Shown: positions 50,701-59,790, counted from the first letter of the stretch. The stretch: 64,000 nt of DNA from Nocardia pseudovaccinii NBRC 100343 (GCF_001613225.1 NZ_BDBY01000034.1:124001-188000); one strand, 5' to 3'. Made by a program: numbers and translations. Notes: generated by a model from the letters alone, not told the origin.

Positions 50701-51260
50701 GAACCGGTGATCGTGCCCGCGGTCGTCTCGAAGCCGCCGACCAGCCGGGCGATACCGAAATCGGCCAGTTGCGGTTCACCGTATTCGGTGAGCAGGATAT
50801 TGCCGGGTTTCACATCGCGGTGCAGCAGGCCGCGTCGGTGCGCGGTCTCCAGCGCGCCCGCGATCTTCACCCCGATATGCAGGGCGTCCTGCCAGCCGAT
50901 CGGACCGTGCTCCTGAATGCGGGTGTCCAATGAGCCGTGCGGGTGGTACGGCATCACGATGTATGGCCGCCCGGTCGCGGTGGAGCCCACCTCGAAAACG
51001 CTGACGATATTCGGATGACCCGACAGCTTGCCCATGGCGAGCTGTTCGCGGACAAAACGTTCGAGATTCTCCGATTCCAGATCGGCGGTGAGCACCTTGA
51101 TCGCCACCATGCGCTCGAGGGCGGGCTGGGCACACCGATAGACAACACCGAATCCGCCACGCCCGATCTCGGTGGCATCGGTGAACCCGGCGGCGGCCAG
51201 CTCTGCCGCGAACCCTGAGGTGAGGTCGCGTTGCGTGGAAAGCGGATCGATATGCGACAC
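47790..51260 (-). CDS. PknK-like serine/threonine kinase with STAND ATPase and TPR region
   Basis: 1156 residues, GTG start. The kinase domain (about 20-280) has the glycine loop IGRGGFGVVY, AIKVL lysine, HRDVKPGN, DFGIAR and GSPAFTAPE activation segment. A Pro/Ser linker follows. The STAND/AAA ATPase (about 350-640) has Walker A GPTGFGKTT and Walker B LVVVIDDWH. Helical MalT-type repeats (about 640-1150) include YHHLFQDFLQQRL and TPR-like segments. It lacks the C-terminal LuxR HTH. It resembles mycobacterial PknK, a transcription-linked kinase. It is probably cytoplasmic. Confidence 0.9.
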   Translation of the reverse strand: MSHIDPLSTQRDLTSGFAAELAAAGFTDATEIGRGGFGVVYRCAQPALERMVAIKVLTADLESENLERFVREQLAMGKLSGHPNIVSVFEVGSTATGRPYIVMPYHPHGSLDTRIQEHGPIGWQDALHIGVKIAGALETAHRRGLLHRDVKPGNILLTEYGEPQLADFGIARLVGGFETTAGTITGSPAFTAPEVLQGHVPDVTSDIYSLASTLFCASTGHAVFERRNGEQLVAQFLRITKQPIPDLGEAGLPPDVTAAIEGAMSRDRAERPSSAAEFGAQLREIQERHGLSPDDMPVPLPAAERVGHRPSPTPTSGRRRTSATSSTITPPVPATRLRPPVANRPLVDRQRLIAMLRDGRNRRLAVVHGPTGFGKTTLAAQWCEALTAEGVAVAWLTVDHDDNNVVWFLSHLIEAIRAARPSLARELGELLEEHGDESERYVLTSLINDIDRRGEELVVVIDDWHCATDPATTRALRFLLEGCSPTLHLVITSRSQTGLPMSSMRARDELVEIGPTALRFDIAEAYTFLVELGGLELDRADIEDLTESTEGWVAALQLAALSLRGSDDPGELISHLTGRHHAISEFLVENVLDTLEPGTLDFMVATSITPRICGELASALTGVPDGQAMLEQIELQDLFLRKLDDGNWFRYHHLFQDFLQQRLERDRPERITELHRVASRWLAEHRHVSEAVDHALLAGDEQRAIEIVERDGMSLLEYGQFASLIGLVNKLPATIIETHPRLQLDLAWANILLHRAAPAERALRLAESTLDHAGLDEGGTARLRAEAGVVRAVVAVRADALAGVDDMLAPCFFRAEELSPYVVAIGANVATFTAGYRYDFDEALRIQEWSAPYMRQNKGFYNNIHGLCFLGLAASLQLDIASAEQYFRKAMKVAKQSGGSHSYGARLAGSLLGELLYERGEVADAERLLDEGYKLGPEAGVVDFKLARYVVGARIKALRGDRAAAIRRLNEGARVARSMSLPRLGAEVENERLRLGLPPHPEFGPLPVVDYGNRREPIDAIDEFTVLYEEFTAIRLLLAAEVPEKTELACAWAQEWVDLLESVERPRELLKARRMLIACLGAAGRTDAAKTLLATVTAQCAELGSVRYLLDGGPHVVATLAAVHEDQVTGRWRPEWPDVPAEFLLALVNAHATQRI

Positions 51261-51605
51261 GACGACCCCGATTACAACTACCAGCCAGCTACTTCGAGCA
51301 TATTCCCGTCGCGACGATTCCGCCCGCGCTCGGTAAGATGCCGCCGCAATTGCCTGCGGTGCAGGCGGTCCTGGCCGCCGAATGTCCGGCCGCCGAAACT
51401 ATTCCCGGTCCGCACACCGGAAGGCTACCGGTTGGCGAACTGTGTCACGCCTTTGGTAGCCGCCGACGTGGCGCGGCAGCTGTGCGAGATTCATCCTGGG
51501 CAGTCCGGCACTGGCAGCGGCGGATCGGCATTCTCGACGAGCGATGCGAGCATGCGAGTCTGCCTTGGGATTTCGGCACGCAACCGAGCGAAGTTCAGCA
51601 AACGC
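51261..51605. other. Gap with possible decayed ORF
   Basis: 345 bases with no clean gene. On the plus strand, two frames hold protein-like pieces: LGKMPPQLPAVQAVLAAECPA, and a different frame with GYRLANCVTPLVAADVARQL. They could be parts of one broken gene, but no family is recognised and no start is convincing. Confidence 0.25.
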
Positions 51606-52067
51606 CTACCCTTCGGCGATGGCCGCGAGTCGATCGATGGACGCTCGGAGTTTGTCGGACGTGGTGGCACGGGCGCGCGGGAGCCGGTTCTCGTCGGCCA
51701 ATCGCGACCAGTCGTAGGTATGTGTGACCCGAGTGTGCGCCGCGTCCACCGGCTCGAGCTCCCAGCGCCACAGGTGGCCCGGCGGTTCGCTCGCCGGTTC
51801 CGCAGGCAGCCAGGCGATCCGGCGGCCCTCTTCGAATTCCACGATGTGGTTCTCGCGGATATGGCCCTTCGTGGTGGTCATGGCGAAGACCTCGCCGACT
51901 TCCTTGACACGTTGGCCCGCCGGGGCTTCGGCCAGGTTGTCGTTGCCGTCCCACCGCGGCTGTTGCGCCGGATCGGCGATCAATTCGAAGATTTCATCCG
52001 CACCGGCCGCGATCTCCCGGCTGGCGGAGACAATGCGTGGCACCTCGCTGTCGTCGGTCATACCCAT
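51606..52067 (-). CDS. SRPBCC-family (START-like) protein
   Basis: 153 residues. Typical SRPBCC/polyketide-cyclase-like pattern: IVSASREIAAGADEIFELIADPAQQPRWDGND, RENHIVEFEEGRRIAWLPAEP, HLWRWELEPVDAAHTRVTHTYDWS. The fold forms a hydrophobic ligand cavity; the ligand is unknown. Cytoplasmic, monocistronic. An alternative start is ATG 52061. Confidence 0.85.
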   Translation of the reverse strand: MGMTDDSEVPRIVSASREIAAGADEIFELIADPAQQPRWDGNDNLAEAPAGQRVKEVGEVFAMTTTKGHIRENHIVEFEEGRRIAWLPAEPASEPPGHLWRWELEPVDAAHTRVTHTYDWSRLADENRLPRARATTSDKLRASIDRLAAIAEG

Positions 52068-52172
52068 GATCGAAGCATCCGAGCCCGGCTTCCGCCAGGT
52101 CTTGTGTTGCGATTTCCAACCGGGGCAGTCAATTCGGGTCTTTCAAATCGCAGATCCACCTACACTCGCGCC

Positions 52173-53221
52173 GTGAGCATCCCCACCGAGCCGATCGGTA
52201 GCATTCCTCGTTCCTGGCGGCCTACTACTCCGGAGAACTCGACGCACCCGCGCTCGCCGAACTCCAGGCCCGCGCGGTCTCCGAAACCATCGACGAACTG
52301 GCCGCCCTCGGCTCACCGGTCGTCACCGACGGTGAGCAGTCCAAACCGAGTTTCGCCACCTATCCCATCACCGGGCTGGCCGGGCTGGCACCCGACGGCG
52401 CGGTGATCCCCTTCGCCGACGGACATCAGCGACAGTTGCCGAGACTCACCGCGGGACCGTTCCGCTACCAGACCTTTGCGCAGCAGTATCTTCATGCGGC
52501 GCAACAACATTCGCAGCTTCCCGTGAAGCAGGCGGGTGATCGCGCCGTCCGCGCTGAGTCTGCTCTATCCGGCCGACGGCATCGAGGGCTACGGCCGCGA
52601 AACATTCCTGGCCGACCTGGCCGACGAAGCCGAAAAGGATATCCGCGGCTGTCTCGACGCGGGCGCACACTCGGTCCAACTGGATTTCACCGAGGGTCGG
52701 CTCTCACTCGAGCTGGATCCGAGCGGCGGCGTCCTCGAGAGTTTCATCGAACTGAACAACTCGGTGCTGGAACGCTTTTCGGATGCCGAACGCGCATGAA
52801 TCGGCGTGCACCCCTGCCCCGGCGGTGATCAGGACTCCACGCACACTCTCGATGTCGAGTACACCGCACTGCTGCCGAAACTGTTGCAGCTCAGGGTCGG
52901 TGCGTTCTATGTACAGCTGGCGAGCGAGCCGGATCCCGACAAAATCCTGGCCGTCATCGCCGAATTCCTGCCCGCCGACGCCCGCATCTTCGTCGGCGTC
53001 ACCGACCCCATCGACCCGCAGGTCGAAACTCCGGAGCAGGTCCGCGACCGCGTCCTCAACGCTGCCCGCTACCTGCCTGTCGATCGCCTCGGCACCTGCG
53101 ACGACTGCGGTTTTTCGCCGTTCGCCGACGACACACCTCCACCTCCCGCGAGATCGCCTTCGCCAAGGTCCGCGCCCGCATCGAAGGAACCGCTCTGGCG
53201 GCTGCGGAACTGGGCGTCTGA
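52173..53221 (+). pseudogene. MetE-like cobalamin-independent methionine synthase family, inactivated
   Basis: Pieces in three frames line up as one protein of about 345 residues. They are MSIPTEPIGSIPR; FLAAYYSGELDAPAL through LAGLAPDGAVIPF; IAPSALSLLYPADGIEGYG; VHPCPGGDQDSTHTLDVEY through CDDCGFSPFADD; and EIAFAKVRARIEG to a stop at 53221. Lesions are a frame break near 52205, an extra G in a GGG run at 52533-52535, a TGA at 52797-52799 where CGA is expected, and a two-base AC duplication at 53131-53136. Relatives of the MetE C-terminal domain transfer methyl groups to thiols. A TACACT -10 just before the GTG suggests a leaderless start. Confidence 0.8.
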
Positions 53222-53230
53222 TCGCCGGAA

Positions 53231-54652
53231 TCAGACCTGCTGCGTAGTGGGCTCCACGTCGATCCGCGGGAAGGGGTTCTCCGCTTCCAGCAGGTACCCG
53301 ATCTCCAGCAAGGTGCGCTCGTCGCCGTAGGCCGCGCTGCACATGACGCCGATCGGGACACCGCTGGACCCGATGCGCGTCGGCATCGATAGGGAAGGCG
53401 CCCCGGTCACATTAGCGATCGGGGTGTAGCCCACATACGTCCGCAGCCGCTCGATCAGCTCTTCGGACGGCACCTTCGGATCGAGATAACCCAGCGGCGG
53501 CACCACATGGGTGACCACCGGCGAAAGCACGAGCTCGTACCGCGTGAATACCTCGGCATAGATCCGATACGCCCGGCGCAGCCGGTAGAGCGCGGCCGGT
53601 GTGCGCAGGATGCGCTCGCGGTGATAGCGACCCAGACCGCGCGTGAGATCGTCGAGCGCATGGCGATCGAATGACCTGCCGTGCAGGACCTTGCCACCGA
53701 TGGCCGACATATCGGCAAGGAATGCCCAGTACAACAGGAAGTCGTCGGCGAGGTGCGGCGGGAAGGGGACAGCCATCGGCTCGACCTGATGTCCGAAGCG
53801 TTCGAGCAGCTTGGCCGCGAATTCGACCGCGCCGCGTGTTTCGGCATCCGGTTCAGCGCCGGTTCCGGCGGTGGTCAGCAATCCGATACGCAGGCGGCGG
53901 TCGGCCGGGCCGTGCACTTCGCCGATCGGCACGAGCTCCGGATTTCGCCAATACCGTTCGGCGGCAGCGGTATACGCGGCGGTATCGCGCACCGTCCTGG
54001 TCAACACGCCCTCGGAGATGAGCCTTATCGGCAGATGCTTGTCGAGAACGTTGTCCAGGTGCCGATATCGACTCGGCTTCAGTGCGACCAGTCCCGCGCA
54101 CGCGGCCGGAATCCGCAACGACCCGCCGCCGTCATTGCCATGGGCGACCGGCACGACACCGGCCGCGACCATGGCGGCCGAACCGCCGGAGGATCCCCCG
54201 ACCGAATACTCCGGATTCCACGGATTCCTGGTCGGCTCGGCGGCTTGGAATTCGGTCGTCGGGTTCAGACCGAATTCCGGCATCCGCGATTTGCCGAGCA
54301 CCGTCACCCCGATGCTGAGGAACTGCGCGGTGTAGGCGTCGTCGCGAGCGGCCGGACGGGCCACGAACGCGGCGCTGCCCTGATTGGTCGGCATGCCCGC
54401 GACATCGGCATTGTCCTTGACGAACGTCGGAACGCCATACCAGGCACCGGCACGCCCCGACGCGTATCGCGGCCGATCGACACTCGCGTACGCGATGGCA
54501 TTGAGCTGCGGCTCCACCAGCGCCGCGCGGTCGATCGCCGCTCGGGCCAGTTCCTTCGGACTCACCGCCCCCGACCGAACCATGGCCGCCAAGGCGACGG
54601 CATCGTGGTCGGCCAGGACGTCATCGGCGAATGCGTGTATTCGATCGGCCAT
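53231..54652 (-). CDS. Amidase (amidase-signature family)
   Basis: 473 residues from MADRIHAFADD (a start 4 codons earlier is possible). The amidase-signature triad is visible: Lys in TFVKDNADVAGMP, Ser in the SVGGSSGGSAAMVAAG block (cis-Ser), and the nucleophilic Ser in GNDGGGSLRIPAA. C-terminal MPTRIGSSGVPIGVM is typical. It hydrolyses an amide bond; the substrate is unknown (aryl, alkyl or peptide-like). Cytoplasmic. Adjacent to a decayed MetE-like gene (convergent). Confidence 0.9.
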   Translation of the reverse strand: MADRIHAFADDVLADHDAVALAAMVRSGAVSPKELARAAIDRAALVEPQLNAIAYASVDRPRYASGRAGAWYGVPTFVKDNADVAGMPTNQGSAAFVARPAARDDAYTAQFLSIGVTVLGKSRMPEFGLNPTTEFQAAEPTRNPWNPEYSVGGSSGGSAAMVAAGVVPVAHGNDGGGSLRIPAACAGLVALKPSRYRHLDNVLDKHLPIRLISEGVLTRTVRDTAAYTAAAERYWRNPELVPIGEVHGPADRRLRIGLLTTAGTGAEPDAETRGAVEFAAKLLERFGHQVEPMAVPFPPHLADDFLLYWAFLADMSAIGGKVLHGRSFDRHALDDLTRGLGRYHRERILRTPAALYRLRRAYRIYAEVFTRYELVLSPVVTHVVPPLGYLDPKVPSEELIERLRTYVGYTPIANVTGAPSLSMPTRIGSSGVPIGVMCSAAYGDERTLLEIGYLLEAENPFPRIDVEPTTQQV

Positions 54653-54857
54653 AACACTGCCCACAGCTGCGAATCACGGGTCCGGGCGCGTCGAACCCTA
54701 CGTAGTAGACGTTCGTCCAGCTAGGGAAATTGTACGCGCCCGGTCTCTGGCGAATCAGCAGTATCGACCTCCTCGCCTCCGCGCACGGATGCTGTTCCGT
54801 TGCGGCTCCACCGGCGGGTTCCCGCTCCACCGCGCGGCTACGACATTCGAGTGCGCG

Positions 54858-56117
54858 TCAGAAGACTTGCAGCGGAGGGGATTTGGGGAATGCAACAGGG
54901 AGGGCGACCACGGCACGGTGGAACGGCCCCGGTCGCCATTCCAGTTCTTCGACGGGGATGGCCAGCCGCATTTCCGGTAGGGCGTCCAGGAGTTGATCGA
55001 TCGCGTCCTGCGCGATCAGGGTCGCGATCGAGCGGGCGGGGCAGGCATGCGGGCCGACACTCCAGGCCAGGTGGGAGCTGTTGTCGGTGTATGTGCCGGT
55101 GGTGATCGCGGGATCGTTATTGCTGCCGGTCATGCTGATGACGACCGGCTGGTGCGCGGGTAGCCACGAGCCCTCGATCAAAACCGGCTGCTTCGGGAAG
55201 GTGATGCAGTAGTTCGATAGCGGCGGATCAGTGAACAGCACCTCATCCAACGCATCGCGCGTGGACATGGTGCCGCCGAGTATGCCGCCGCCGAACCGGG
55301 TGTCGGTCAGCATCAGTCGCAGCGTATTGACGATCAAATTCTGAGTCGGTTCCATACCCGCGCCGAAGAGGCTGAGCACCTGGTGGATCATCTCCGGATC
55401 GTCGAGCTTCGCCGGGTGGGCGAGCAATCCGGAGACGATATCGTCGCCCGGCTGGTCGCGCTTGAGCTGGATCAGTTCGAACATCGCGTCCATGACCATC
55501 TTGTTGCCCTCGACGGCCGCATCCCCGCCTTCCATCAATGCGGCCATACCAGCCGCAGCACGCTGGCTGATCTCCTGCGGGCAGCCGAGTATTGCGTTGA
55601 TCACCGTGAATGCCAGCGGCAATGCGTACTGCCCGACCAGATCCGCCGCGCCTTCCGCACAGAAGGTATTGATCAGCGGAGCGGCGATCCGCTCGACGGT
55701 GGTATGCAGAGCGAACAGGTCGACCACACCGAGACCCGCGACGGTCGCCTCCCGGTAGCGGGTGTGCTCGAGGCCCGCGGAACGAATTGCCGCCGGACGC
55801 CACTCGAGCATCGGCCGCACCGGGCAGTCCTCGGGAACACCCTGCTGCCAGCTACGCGAATCGTGCGGAAAATGGTCGGGATCATTGAGGATCTGCAGCG
55901 CGGTGTAGTAGCCGATCACCAAAGTCGCGGGTACACCCGGCGCCAACTCCACCGGCACCAGCGAACCATATCTCTTCCGCATCTCGTGATACGCCTCGTG
56001 CGGGTTCGCGGCGAATTCCGCTGAGTAGAGCGAGATTCGGGGGCCGTTGGTATCGATCGGCGAGCCGTGCGGGACAGGGCGGGGGCGGGTGGTGGTTGCC
56101 GACTCTGGCGTGGTCAA
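54858..56117 (-). CDS. Cytochrome P450 without the ExxR arginine (CYP157-like)
   Basis: 419 residues from TTG 56117, preceded by GGAG with 8-base spacing (an ATG at 56156 is possible). P450 features: I-helix LFGAGMEPTQN; heme loop LAWSVGPHACPARS with the ligand Cys359, and Trp in place of Phe. The K-helix motif that should be ExxR reads E-V-L-F (292-295) in LDEVLFTDPPLSNY, so the otherwise invariant Arg is a Phe. Streptomyces CYP157 proteins are known for an ExxR loss and have a similar HxCPA loop. Substrate and redox partners unknown. Divergent from the GAF regulator. Confidence 0.8.
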   Translation of the reverse strand: MTTPESATTTRPRPVPHGSPIDTNGPRISLYSAEFAANPHEAYHEMRKRYGSLVPVELAPGVPATLVIGYYTALQILNDPDHFPHDSRSWQQGVPEDCPVRPMLEWRPAAIRSAGLEHTRYREATVAGLGVVDLFALHTTVERIAAPLINTFCAEGAADLVGQYALPLAFTVINAILGCPQEISQRAAAGMAALMEGGDAAVEGNKMVMDAMFELIQLKRDQPGDDIVSGLLAHPAKLDDPEMIHQVLSLFGAGMEPTQNLIVNTLRLMLTDTRFGGGILGGTMSTRDALDEVLFTDPPLSNYCITFPKQPVLIEGSWLPAHQPVVISMTGSNNDPAITTGTYTDNSSHLAWSVGPHACPARSIATLIAQDAIDQLLDALPEMRLAIPVEELEWRPGPFHRAVVALPVAFPKSPPLQVF

Positions 56118-56307
56118 GAGACGTGACTCCAGTCGTTGAGCAGAAGCGATGAGCATGGTGCGCGACCGCAGGCGCATCCGTGCCGCCTGCGCAGAGCAGA
56201 GCCAGCGTACGTCGGCGGCCCGGTCCGCGCGTACCGAGCGCCCCACCGTTGGCCATACGACATGTGACCGGCATTACAGTAGGTAGGGACGACACGAAGG
56301 ACGGCGA

Positions 56308-57600
56308 TTGAGCACAGCAGCGCACGGCAACCCCTGGGTGGCCGTTCGACCGGAGGACGACCTCGCGCAGTTGGCGCGACAGGTGTCCTGCGCGCATCGC
56401 TGCTTCATCGAAGGCGACGAGCGGCTGCCGATCGATCCAGTACGGCCGGTGGTCCTGGATTCCTGGCGGCGCAGCCGCAGCAACGGCGTCGATCCGGACC
56501 GCTTCGGCGCCGGTGTCGACCTCGATGGCCTTGAACTGCAACGGTATCGGGCCACCCATCCGACCGCGCTGATCCGACCGGTGGTGCGCAAACTGCTCGT
56601 CGAGGATGCCGCCGAGGCCGGACTACTCGTCGCGATCAGCGATGCCGAGGGCCGATTACTGTGGGTGGAGGGCGATTCGAAGGTCAAGGACCGGGCGCTG
56701 GCCATGAATTTCGTCGAGGGTGCGGACTGGAGTGAGGACCGGGTCGGCACCAATGCACCCGGCACCGCACTCGCCCTCGATCACCATGTGCAGATCTTCG
56801 GGGCCGAACACTTCAGTCGCGTGGTGCACGAATGGAGTTGTTCGGCTGCGCCCGTACATGATCCGCGCAGCGGCCGGATCATCGGCGCCATCGATATCAC
56901 CGGCGGACCCCGCGTGGCGGCGCCGGAGGTGTTGTCACTGATCCGCGCGACGGTATCGGCCGCGGAATCCGAACTGCGGCTGCTCATGCTGGACGCGCCG
57001 AAACCGCTCGTGTCGACGACGGCACGCCTCGAGGCGCTCGGCCCGGCCCGGCCGACGCTGATCCGCGACGGTGAGCGCATCCGTCTATCGCAGCGCCATG
57101 CCGAAATCCTGTTGCTGCTGGCCAATTACCCGGAGGGACTGAGCGCCGACCATCTCGCCATGCTGCTCGACGAATCCGAGCTGGATCCGGTCACGGTACG
57201 CGCGGAGATGTCGCGGGTGCGAAAGATGTTGGGCGCCAATGGTCTCGGCTCCCGCCCCTATCGGCTGCTGATGGATCTGGATACCGATGTCGACGAGGTT
57301 CGGCGTGCACTCGCGCGCGGCGATACGTCGGCGGCGTTGCGCGCCTATCCCGGCCCGATCCTGCCCCGCTCGCTCGCACCGGGTATCGCCGAGTTGCGCG
57401 TCGAATTGCGCGGACGCCTGCGCGCGGCCCTGTTGACGGCCGGTGATCGCCGCCTGCTCGCCCGCTGGACCGGTTCGGCCGACGGGCGCGAGGACGTTGC
57501 GGCGTGGACCGCCTACCTCTCCTCGCTGGACCGTCAGTCCTCGCTGTATGCCCAGGTGAAGACACAATTACGACTACTCGACCGCAAATTGGGCATCTGA
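56308..57600 (+). CDS. GAF-domain transcriptional regulator of the aldehyde dehydrogenase operon
   Basis: 430 residues, TTG start after GAAGGA. The N-terminal ~220 residues hold a GAF-type sensor of the AcoR kind (VVLDSWRRSRSNGVDP, AGLLVAISDAEGRLLWVEGD, EDRVGTNAPGTAL, DHHVQIFGAEHF). Then come two helical DNA-binding or winged-helix parts (SQRHAEILLLLANYPEGLSADHLAMLLDESEL). No AAA+ sigma54 activation domain is present. It sits directly before the aldehyde dehydrogenase, the common actinobacterial order, and probably activates it in response to acetaldehyde or an alcohol-derived signal. Confidence 0.8.
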   Translation: MSTAAHGNPWVAVRPEDDLAQLARQVSCAHRCFIEGDERLPIDPVRPVVLDSWRRSRSNGVDPDRFGAGVDLDGLELQRYRATHPTALIRPVVRKLLVEDAAEAGLLVAISDAEGRLLWVEGDSKVKDRALAMNFVEGADWSEDRVGTNAPGTALALDHHVQIFGAEHFSRVVHEWSCSAAPVHDPRSGRIIGAIDITGGPRVAAPEVLSLIRATVSAAESELRLLMLDAPKPLVSTTARLEALGPARPTLIRDGERIRLSQRHAEILLLLANYPEGLSADHLAMLLDESELDPVTVRAEMSRVRKMLGANGLGSRPYRLLMDLDTDVDEVRRALARGDTSAALRAYPGPILPRSLAPGIAELRVELRGRLRAALLTAGDRRLLARWTGSADGREDVAAWTAYLSSLDRQSSLYAQVKTQLRLLDRKLGI

Positions 57601-57608
57601 CCAGTCTC

Positions 57609-57626
57609 TTGCAACTGTCGTGCAAC
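57609..57626. promoter_or_regulatory. TGCAAC direct repeat before the aldehyde dehydrogenase
   Basis: TGCAAC occurs at 57610-57615 and 57621-57626, 11 bases apart, one helical turn. TTGCA...TGCAA also makes an inverted repeat. It lies 65-80 bases before the dehydrogenase start and is a candidate site for the GAF regulator. Confidence 0.45.
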
Positions 57627-57690
57627 ATGGGCGCTTCTAGTGTTCCGGATCACACCTGACGTGAAAAGTCAGCAGATCGAGGAGCATTCG

Positions 57691-59214
57691 ATGACCGTCT
57701 TCGCCCGCCCAGGCACCCCCGGCGCCGCCATGTCGTTCCAGACCCGATACGACAACTGGATCGGCGGCGAATGGGTCGCGCCCGTCAAGGGGCAGTACTT
57801 CGAAAATCCAACTCCCGTAACGGGTCAGCCGTTCTGCGAGGTCGCGCGGGGCACCGCCGAAGACATCGAGCTCGCCCTCGATGCCGCGCACGCCGCCGCA
57901 CCCGCCTGGGGCAAGACCTCGGTCGCCGAGCGCGCCCTCATCCTCAACAAGATCGCCGACCGCATCGAGGAGAACCTCGACGCGCTCGCCCTCGCGGAGG
58001 CCTGGGACAACGGCAAGCCGATCCGGGAAACCCTGGCCGCCGATATCCCGCTGGCCATCGACCACTTCCGCTACTTCGCCGGAGCCATTCGCGCACAAGA
58101 GGGTTCGCTGTCGCAGATCGACGCCGACACCGTCGCCTACCACTTCCACGAGCCGCTCGGTGTGGTCGGCCAGATCATTCCGTGGAACTTCCCGATCCTG
58201 ATGGCCACCTGGAAGCTCGCGCCCGCGCTCGCCGCCGGTAATGCGGTCGTGCTCAAGCCCGCCGAGCAGACCCCGGCCTCGATCATGTTCCTGATCGGCC
58301 TCATCGGTGATCTGCTGCCGCCCGGTGTGGTCAATATCGTCAACGGATTCGGTGTCGAGGCGGGTAAGCCGCTGGCCTCCAGCCCGCGGATCAAAAAGAT
58401 CGCCTTCACCGGTGAAACCACCACCGGCCGCCTGATCATGCAGTACGCGTCGCAGAACCTGATCCCGGTCACGCTGGAACTCGGTGGTAAGAGCCCGAAT
58501 ATCTTCTTCAGCGATGTCCTCGCCGCCAATGACGACTTCCAGGACAAGGCGCTCGAGGGCTTCACCATGTTCGCGCTGAACCAGGGGGAGGTCTGCACCT
58601 GCCCGTCGCGCGCGCTCATCCAGGCCGATATCTATGACGAATTCCTGGCCGCGGCCGTAGTGCGCACCAAGGCGGTGCGGCAGGGCGATCCGCTCGATAC
58701 CGAGACCATGATCGGCGCGCAGGCCAGCAACGATCAGCTCGAAAAGATCCTGTCCTACCTCGAAATCGGCAAGGGCGAGGGCGCGACGCTGCTGACCGGT
58801 GGCGAGCGCGCCGACCTCGGCGGCGATCTGTCCGGCGGATACTACGTGCAGCCAACGGTTTTCGCGGGCAGCAATTCGATGCGGATCTTCCAGGAGGAAA
58901 TCTTCGGACCTGTCGTCTCGGTGACCTCGTTCGCGGACTACGACGAAGCCATCAAGATCGCCAACGACACCCTCTACGGACTCGGCGCGGGCGTGTGGTC
59001 GCGCGATGGTTCGGTGGCATACCGGGCCGGGCGCGATATCCAGGCCGGACGGGTGTGGACCAACACCTACCACCAGTACCCGGCGCATGCGGCCTTCGGC
59101 GGCTACAAGCAGTCCGGCATCGGCCGGGAGAACCACCGCATGATGCTCGACCACTATCAGCAGACGAAGAACCTGCTGGTCGGCTACGCGTCGAAGGCGC
59201 AAGGCTTCTTCTGA
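57691..59214 (+). CDS. exaC: NAD-dependent acetaldehyde dehydrogenase
   Basis: 507 residues from ATG 57691, after GAGGAGCATTCG. It matches the ExaC/AcoD-type aldehyde dehydrogenases along its length: [60 protein letters not shown], catalytic Glu in [10 protein letters not shown] and catalytic Cys in [13 protein letters not shown]. It oxidises acetaldehyde from ethanol or acetoin breakdown to acetate with NAD. Stop and the DUF779 start overlap (TGATG). Confidence 0.9.
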   Translation: MTVFARPGTPGAAMSFQTRYDNWIGGEWVAPVKGQYFENPTPVTGQPFCEVARGTAEDIELALDAAHAAAPAWGKTSVAERALILNKIADRIEENLDALALAEAWDNGKPIRETLAADIPLAIDHFRYFAGAIRAQEGSLSQIDADTVAYHFHEPLGVVGQIIPWNFPILMATWKLAPALAAGNAVVLKPAEQTPASIMFLIGLIGDLLPPGVVNIVNGFGVEAGKPLASSPRIKKIAFTGETTTGRLIMQYASQNLIPVTLELGGKSPNIFFSDVLAANDDFQDKALEGFTMFALNQGEVCTCPSRALIQADIYDEFLAAAVVRTKAVRQGDPLDTETMIGAQASNDQLEKILSYLEIGKGEGATLLTGGERADLGGDLSGGYYVQPTVFAGSNSMRIFQEEIFGPVVSVTSFADYDEAIKIANDTLYGLGAGVWSRDGSVAYRAGRDIQAGRVWTNTYHQYPAHAAFGGYKQSGIGRENHRMMLDHYQQTKNLLVGYASKAQGFF

Positions 59215-59756
59215 TGGCCGCAGTCCCCCGGCGCGTGCGCGCCACCGCGGCGGCGATGGACCTGCTCCGTCGCCTCCGCGGGCTGCACGGCCCGCTGATG
59301 CTGCACCAGTCCGGTGGTTGCTGCGACGGATCGGCCCCGATGTGTTATCCCGCAGGCGAATTCATAGTCGGCGATCACGATGTGCTGCTCGGATTGCTCG
59401 ATCTGCGTTTGCGGGTCGACGAGTTGCCGGTTACCGCGCCGGAGCCCGACGATATCGCGCCGGTGTGGATCTCGGGGCCGCAGTTCGCTGCCTGGCAGCA
59501 CACCCAGCTCGTCCTCGATGTCGTGCCGGGTCGCGGGTCGGGATTCAGTCTGGAGTCGCCCGAAGGGTTTCGATTCCTCAGTCGCGGAAGGGTTTTCGAC
59601 GACGGTGAGCTCGCTGTTCTGGCTGCGGCCGAACCGGTGACGGGCGCGGGCTGGGAGCGAGGGGAACGTCCTGCGATCTCGCGCGAACCACAGGTTGTCG
59701 CCGCGGCAGCCGATGCCTGCCCAGTCCCTGGTAGCGGATCACGGCCGTCGCCTTGA
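59214..59756 (+). CDS. DUF779-family protein
   Basis: 180 residues. DUF779 core: LHGPLMLHQSGGCCDGSAPMCYPAGEF, VWISGPQFAAWQHTQLVLDVVPGRGSGFSLESPEGFRFLSR. The paired Cys in GGCCDGS and a nearby Cys suggest a metal site. DUF779 is normally about 120-130 residues; here an extra ~50 residues follow. The ATG overlaps the dehydrogenase stop by one base, so coupled. The function is unknown, but the family almost always accompanies acetaldehyde dehydrogenases. Confidence 0.85.
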   Translation: MAAVPRRVRATAAAMDLLRRLRGLHGPLMLHQSGGCCDGSAPMCYPAGEFIVGDHDVLLGLLDLRLRVDELPVTAPEPDDIAPVWISGPQFAAWQHTQLVLDVVPGRGSGFSLESPEGFRFLSRGRVFDDGELAVLAAAEPVTGAGWERGERPAISREPQVVAAAADACPVPGSGSRPSP

Positions 59757-59790
59757 CAGCTAACTTTTACTGGGGCCCGCCGCTTCCGGC

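Noticed and set aside
52797..52799. TGA read as a recoded (selenocysteine or readthrough) codon
   Set aside because: Two frameshifts and an N-terminal break are in the same gene; TGA is one step from the expected CGA. Decay is simpler.
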